This document shows, one piece after another, positions 4,346-5,893 of a stretch of DNA of 5,893 bases. This stretch comes from Streptomyces speibonae. GTDB lineage: Bacteria > Actinomycetota > Actinomycetes > Streptomycetales > Streptomycetaceae. The stretch's first letter is position 1. Every line of letters begins with the position of its first letter. Position numbers and translations under genes: made by a program. Under the pieces are notes generated by a model that searched no databases, was not told the DNA's origin, and worked only from the letters and a program-made list of their open reading frames with translations. The DNA lies in NCBI GenBank assembly GCA_000715605.1, contig KL568627.1, positions 625 through 6,517 on the forward strand, written 5' to 3'.

Positions 4346-5893
4346 CGCCCGCCGGTCTCTGCCGGGGAGGATCAGGAGCGCGTCCCCGACCGGGCGTTCT
4401 CCCGCCGCGTCCGACGGGTCGTTGATCACCTGGTCGCCCGCGACCATCGTCGTCGAGCCGCCGCCGTCGAGGTTGACCGCGTCGCGCAGGCCGAGGGAGC
4501 GGGCGACCTTCGCGGCCTCGGTGATGCTCAGGCCGAGGGCGTCGGTGCTACGGCCGTCGGCGGTGACGAGGAGCGTGCGGCCGGCCGCGTCGACGCCCGC
4601 CAGGGTGCGCGGGTTGCGCTTGTGCACCCAGCCGTAGTACCAGCTCGGGTCGCCCGGGTGCACCATGCCGTCGGTGGCGGGGGTGACGTGCAGGCGGCCG
4701 TCCCGGACCAGTTCGGGGCCGGCGTTGACGATGTCCGTCCCGTGGGACGGGGTGACGTGGTGTCCGCGGTCGTTCAGCAGGGTGGTGGTGAGGCGCAGCC
4801 GGCGGCCCGGTCGTGCCGACTCGGCCAGTTCCGCGGTGCGTTGACCGGTCGCCTGGACGGAGCTGCCGCCGGGCGGGAGGGGGCCGCCGCGCGGGGAGCG
4901 CAGTTCGGTGACCCGGCCGTGTGCGTCCAGCACGGCCTCCGTGCCCTCACCCTGGGGTGTGCTCGCACCGAAGTCTGCGGTGAACGCGACGAGTTGGTCG
5001 GGGTTGGTGCAGGTCACGTCGTGCAGGGGCAGCGAGGTCGGGGTGTCGCCCTCGCGGCCGCCGCAGTTCCTGATCAGGCCGGGTACGCGGTTGATGCCGT
5101 CCAGGCTCAGCGAGGTGCGGCCGGCGGTCACCCGGCCCCGCCAGGTGAGGCGGGTGACGTCGGTGCGGCGGCCGTGGTCGTGGACGACCAGGGCGGGGCG
5201 TCCACGGACCGGCTCGCTCAGCAGGCGGCCGTCGTACACGCCGACGCCGGCCGGGTCCCCGGGAGCGCCCGCGCGGGGGTCGAGCACGAAGAAGCCGGCG
5301 TTGACCGCCGCCGTCGCGCCCGCGGCGGCGGACAGTGCGCTGGTGGTCTCGCGGTTCTCCAGGTCGGGGCCGTAGGAGGCGTCCAGGGTGCCGCGGAACC
5401 GGCGCGGGTCGATGGTGAGGACGTCGACCCGCCACGGGCCGCGGTCGGTGGTGGCGCCGTCCCAGCCGGTGTAGGTGACCGATCCGGTGAATCCGGCCGC
5501 GCGGAGCCGGGCGCGTTCCGCCGTCGCGGCGGACTGCGCGTCGAAGGTGCCGGTGCGGACGCGCCAGCCCAGGGTGCCGCCCGCGTAGTCGGCCGTGCGC
5601 GGTGTCGTCACCCGCTCCACCCGTGCCTGGAAACCCTGGTCGCGCAGGTCCCCGGCGAGTGCGTGGGCGCTCGCCCGGTCCTTGAGGGTGGTCGGGGGTG
5701 CGTCGGGGTCCGGTGAGGTGTCGCCGCCGGGGATGGACGCCTCGACGGTCCAGTGGTGGGCCGGGTCAACGGCTCCGCGCACGATCCGGGTGAGGGTGAC
5801 GCCGGGCTGCAGGGTCCGCGTCGTGCGGGTCTCCGCCAGGCCGGGCGTGCCCAGGGGCAGTGCCGTGGGCCTGCCGGGCTGTCGGGTGTCGTC
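4340..5893 (-). CDS. Phosphodiester glycosidase (NAGPA-domain) protein with SPOR-like N-terminal region (5' partial)
   Basis: The frame runs from the window edge to TAG at 4342-4340, giving 517 residues with no start visible. A GTG at 5782 is in frame, but 37 well-formed codons precede it (including GLAETRTTRTLQPGVTLTRI), so it is probably internal. Numbering from that GTG as residue 1, residues 10-108 resemble two SPOR-like halves (HHWTVEASIPGG, then DLRDQGFQARVERV, then GWRVRTGTFD and RLRAAGF), which in other proteins bind peptidoglycan. Residues about 115-474 are the NAGPA domain. It shows AAVNAGFFVLDP (158-169), GTDIVNAGPELV (348-359), KRNPRTLAGVD (388-398), LLVTADGRS (404-412) and NLDGGGSTTM (437-446), the family hallmarks. 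Members split sugar-1-phosphodiester bonds; the human enzyme uncovers mannose-6-phosphate. In bacteria they are thought to act on envelope or exported polysaccharides. A signal peptide would be expected beyond the window edge. Two cysteines (240 and 258) could form a disulfide. It is convergent with marR and not in its operon. Confidence 0.9.
   Translation of the reverse strand, partial: DDTRQPGRPTALPLGTPGLAETRTTRTLQPGVTLTRIVRGAVDPAHHWTVEASIPGGDTSPDPDAPPTTLKDRASAHALAGDLRDQGFQARVERVTTPRTADYAGGTLGWRVRTGTFDAQSAATAERARLRAAGFTGSVTYTGWDGATTDRGPWRVDVLTIDPRRFRGTLDASYGPDLENRETTSALSAAAGATAAVNAGFFVLDPRAGAPGDPAGVGVYDGRLLSEPVRGRPALVVHDHGRRTDVTRLTWRGRVTAGRTSLSLDGINRVPGLIRNCGGREGDTPTSLPLHDVTCTNPDQLVAFTADFGASTPQGEGTEAVLDAHGRVTELRSPRGGPLPPGGSSVQATGQRTAELAESARPGRRLRLTTTLLNDRGHHVTPSHGTDIVNAGPELVRDGRLHVTPATDGMVHPGDPSWYYGWVHKRNPRTLAGVDAAGRTLLVTADGRSTDALGLSITEAAKVARSLGLRDAVNLDGGGSTTMVAGDQVINDPSDAAGERPVGDALLILPGRDRRAP

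Noticed and set aside
4622..5716. Forward 364-codon frame opposite the phosphodiester glycosidase gene
   Set aside because: It is a Gly/Ala/Val-rich shadow with no domain signature, whereas the minus strand carries all hallmark motifs of the NAGPA family.

Overview
The window is high-GC actinobacterial DNA, most likely from Streptomyces or a close relative. Codon third positions are strongly G/C, no coding frame I accept contains a TTA codon, and the gene families are ones common in that group. The first 17 bases are not genomic. They match the Illumina Nextera/Tn5 mosaic-end adapter, so position 1 is a contig or read edge and the first gene is cut there. At the right edge the last gene is still open, so it is also incomplete.

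Layout. (1) 20-1339 (+): the C-terminal part of a helix-hairpin-helix (HHH) protein with a long charged helical region and a hydrophobic membrane domain at its end. (2) 1358-1979 (+): a gene 18 bases downstream, probably in the same operon. It encodes a Pro/Ala/Thr-rich N-terminus, one membrane segment and a very acidic outer domain. As written it is split by a one-base frameshift near 1498-1500. A terminator-like hairpin follows. (3) 2155-2679 (+): a small protein of unknown function with a Cys-x-Cys-x-Cys plus Gly-His-Asp-Gln motif. It is preceded by a candidate promoter and a 9-bp inverted repeat. (4) 2683-3804 (-): a Gfo/Idh/MocA-type oxidoreductase, convergent with gene 3, with an unusual Glu-Trp-Pro in place of the usual Glu-Lys-Pro. 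(5) 3864-4319 (+): a MarR-family repressor divergent from gene 4. (6) 4340-5893 (-): a phosphodiester glycosidase (NAGPA-domain) protein with a SPOR-like N-terminal region, lacking its start and probable signal peptide.

The clearest regulatory story is the 59-bp divergent region between genes 4 and 5. Two near-identical palindromes, 29 bp apart, cover the -10 and -35 elements of a good promoter for the oxidoreductase. One also covers a candidate extended -10 for marR, and the other is centred on the marR start codon. This arrangement strongly suggests that the MarR protein represses both itself and the oxidoreductase until it binds a small-molecule ligand.

The first two genes look like part of a membrane-associated module whose upstream half is missing. 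I see no RNA gene, CRISPR array, insertion sequence or integration site. No complete new system can be demonstrated here. The best leads are the twin-operator circuit, the Gal80-like oxidoreductase variant, the HHH-membrane protein and the Cys-rich small protein.
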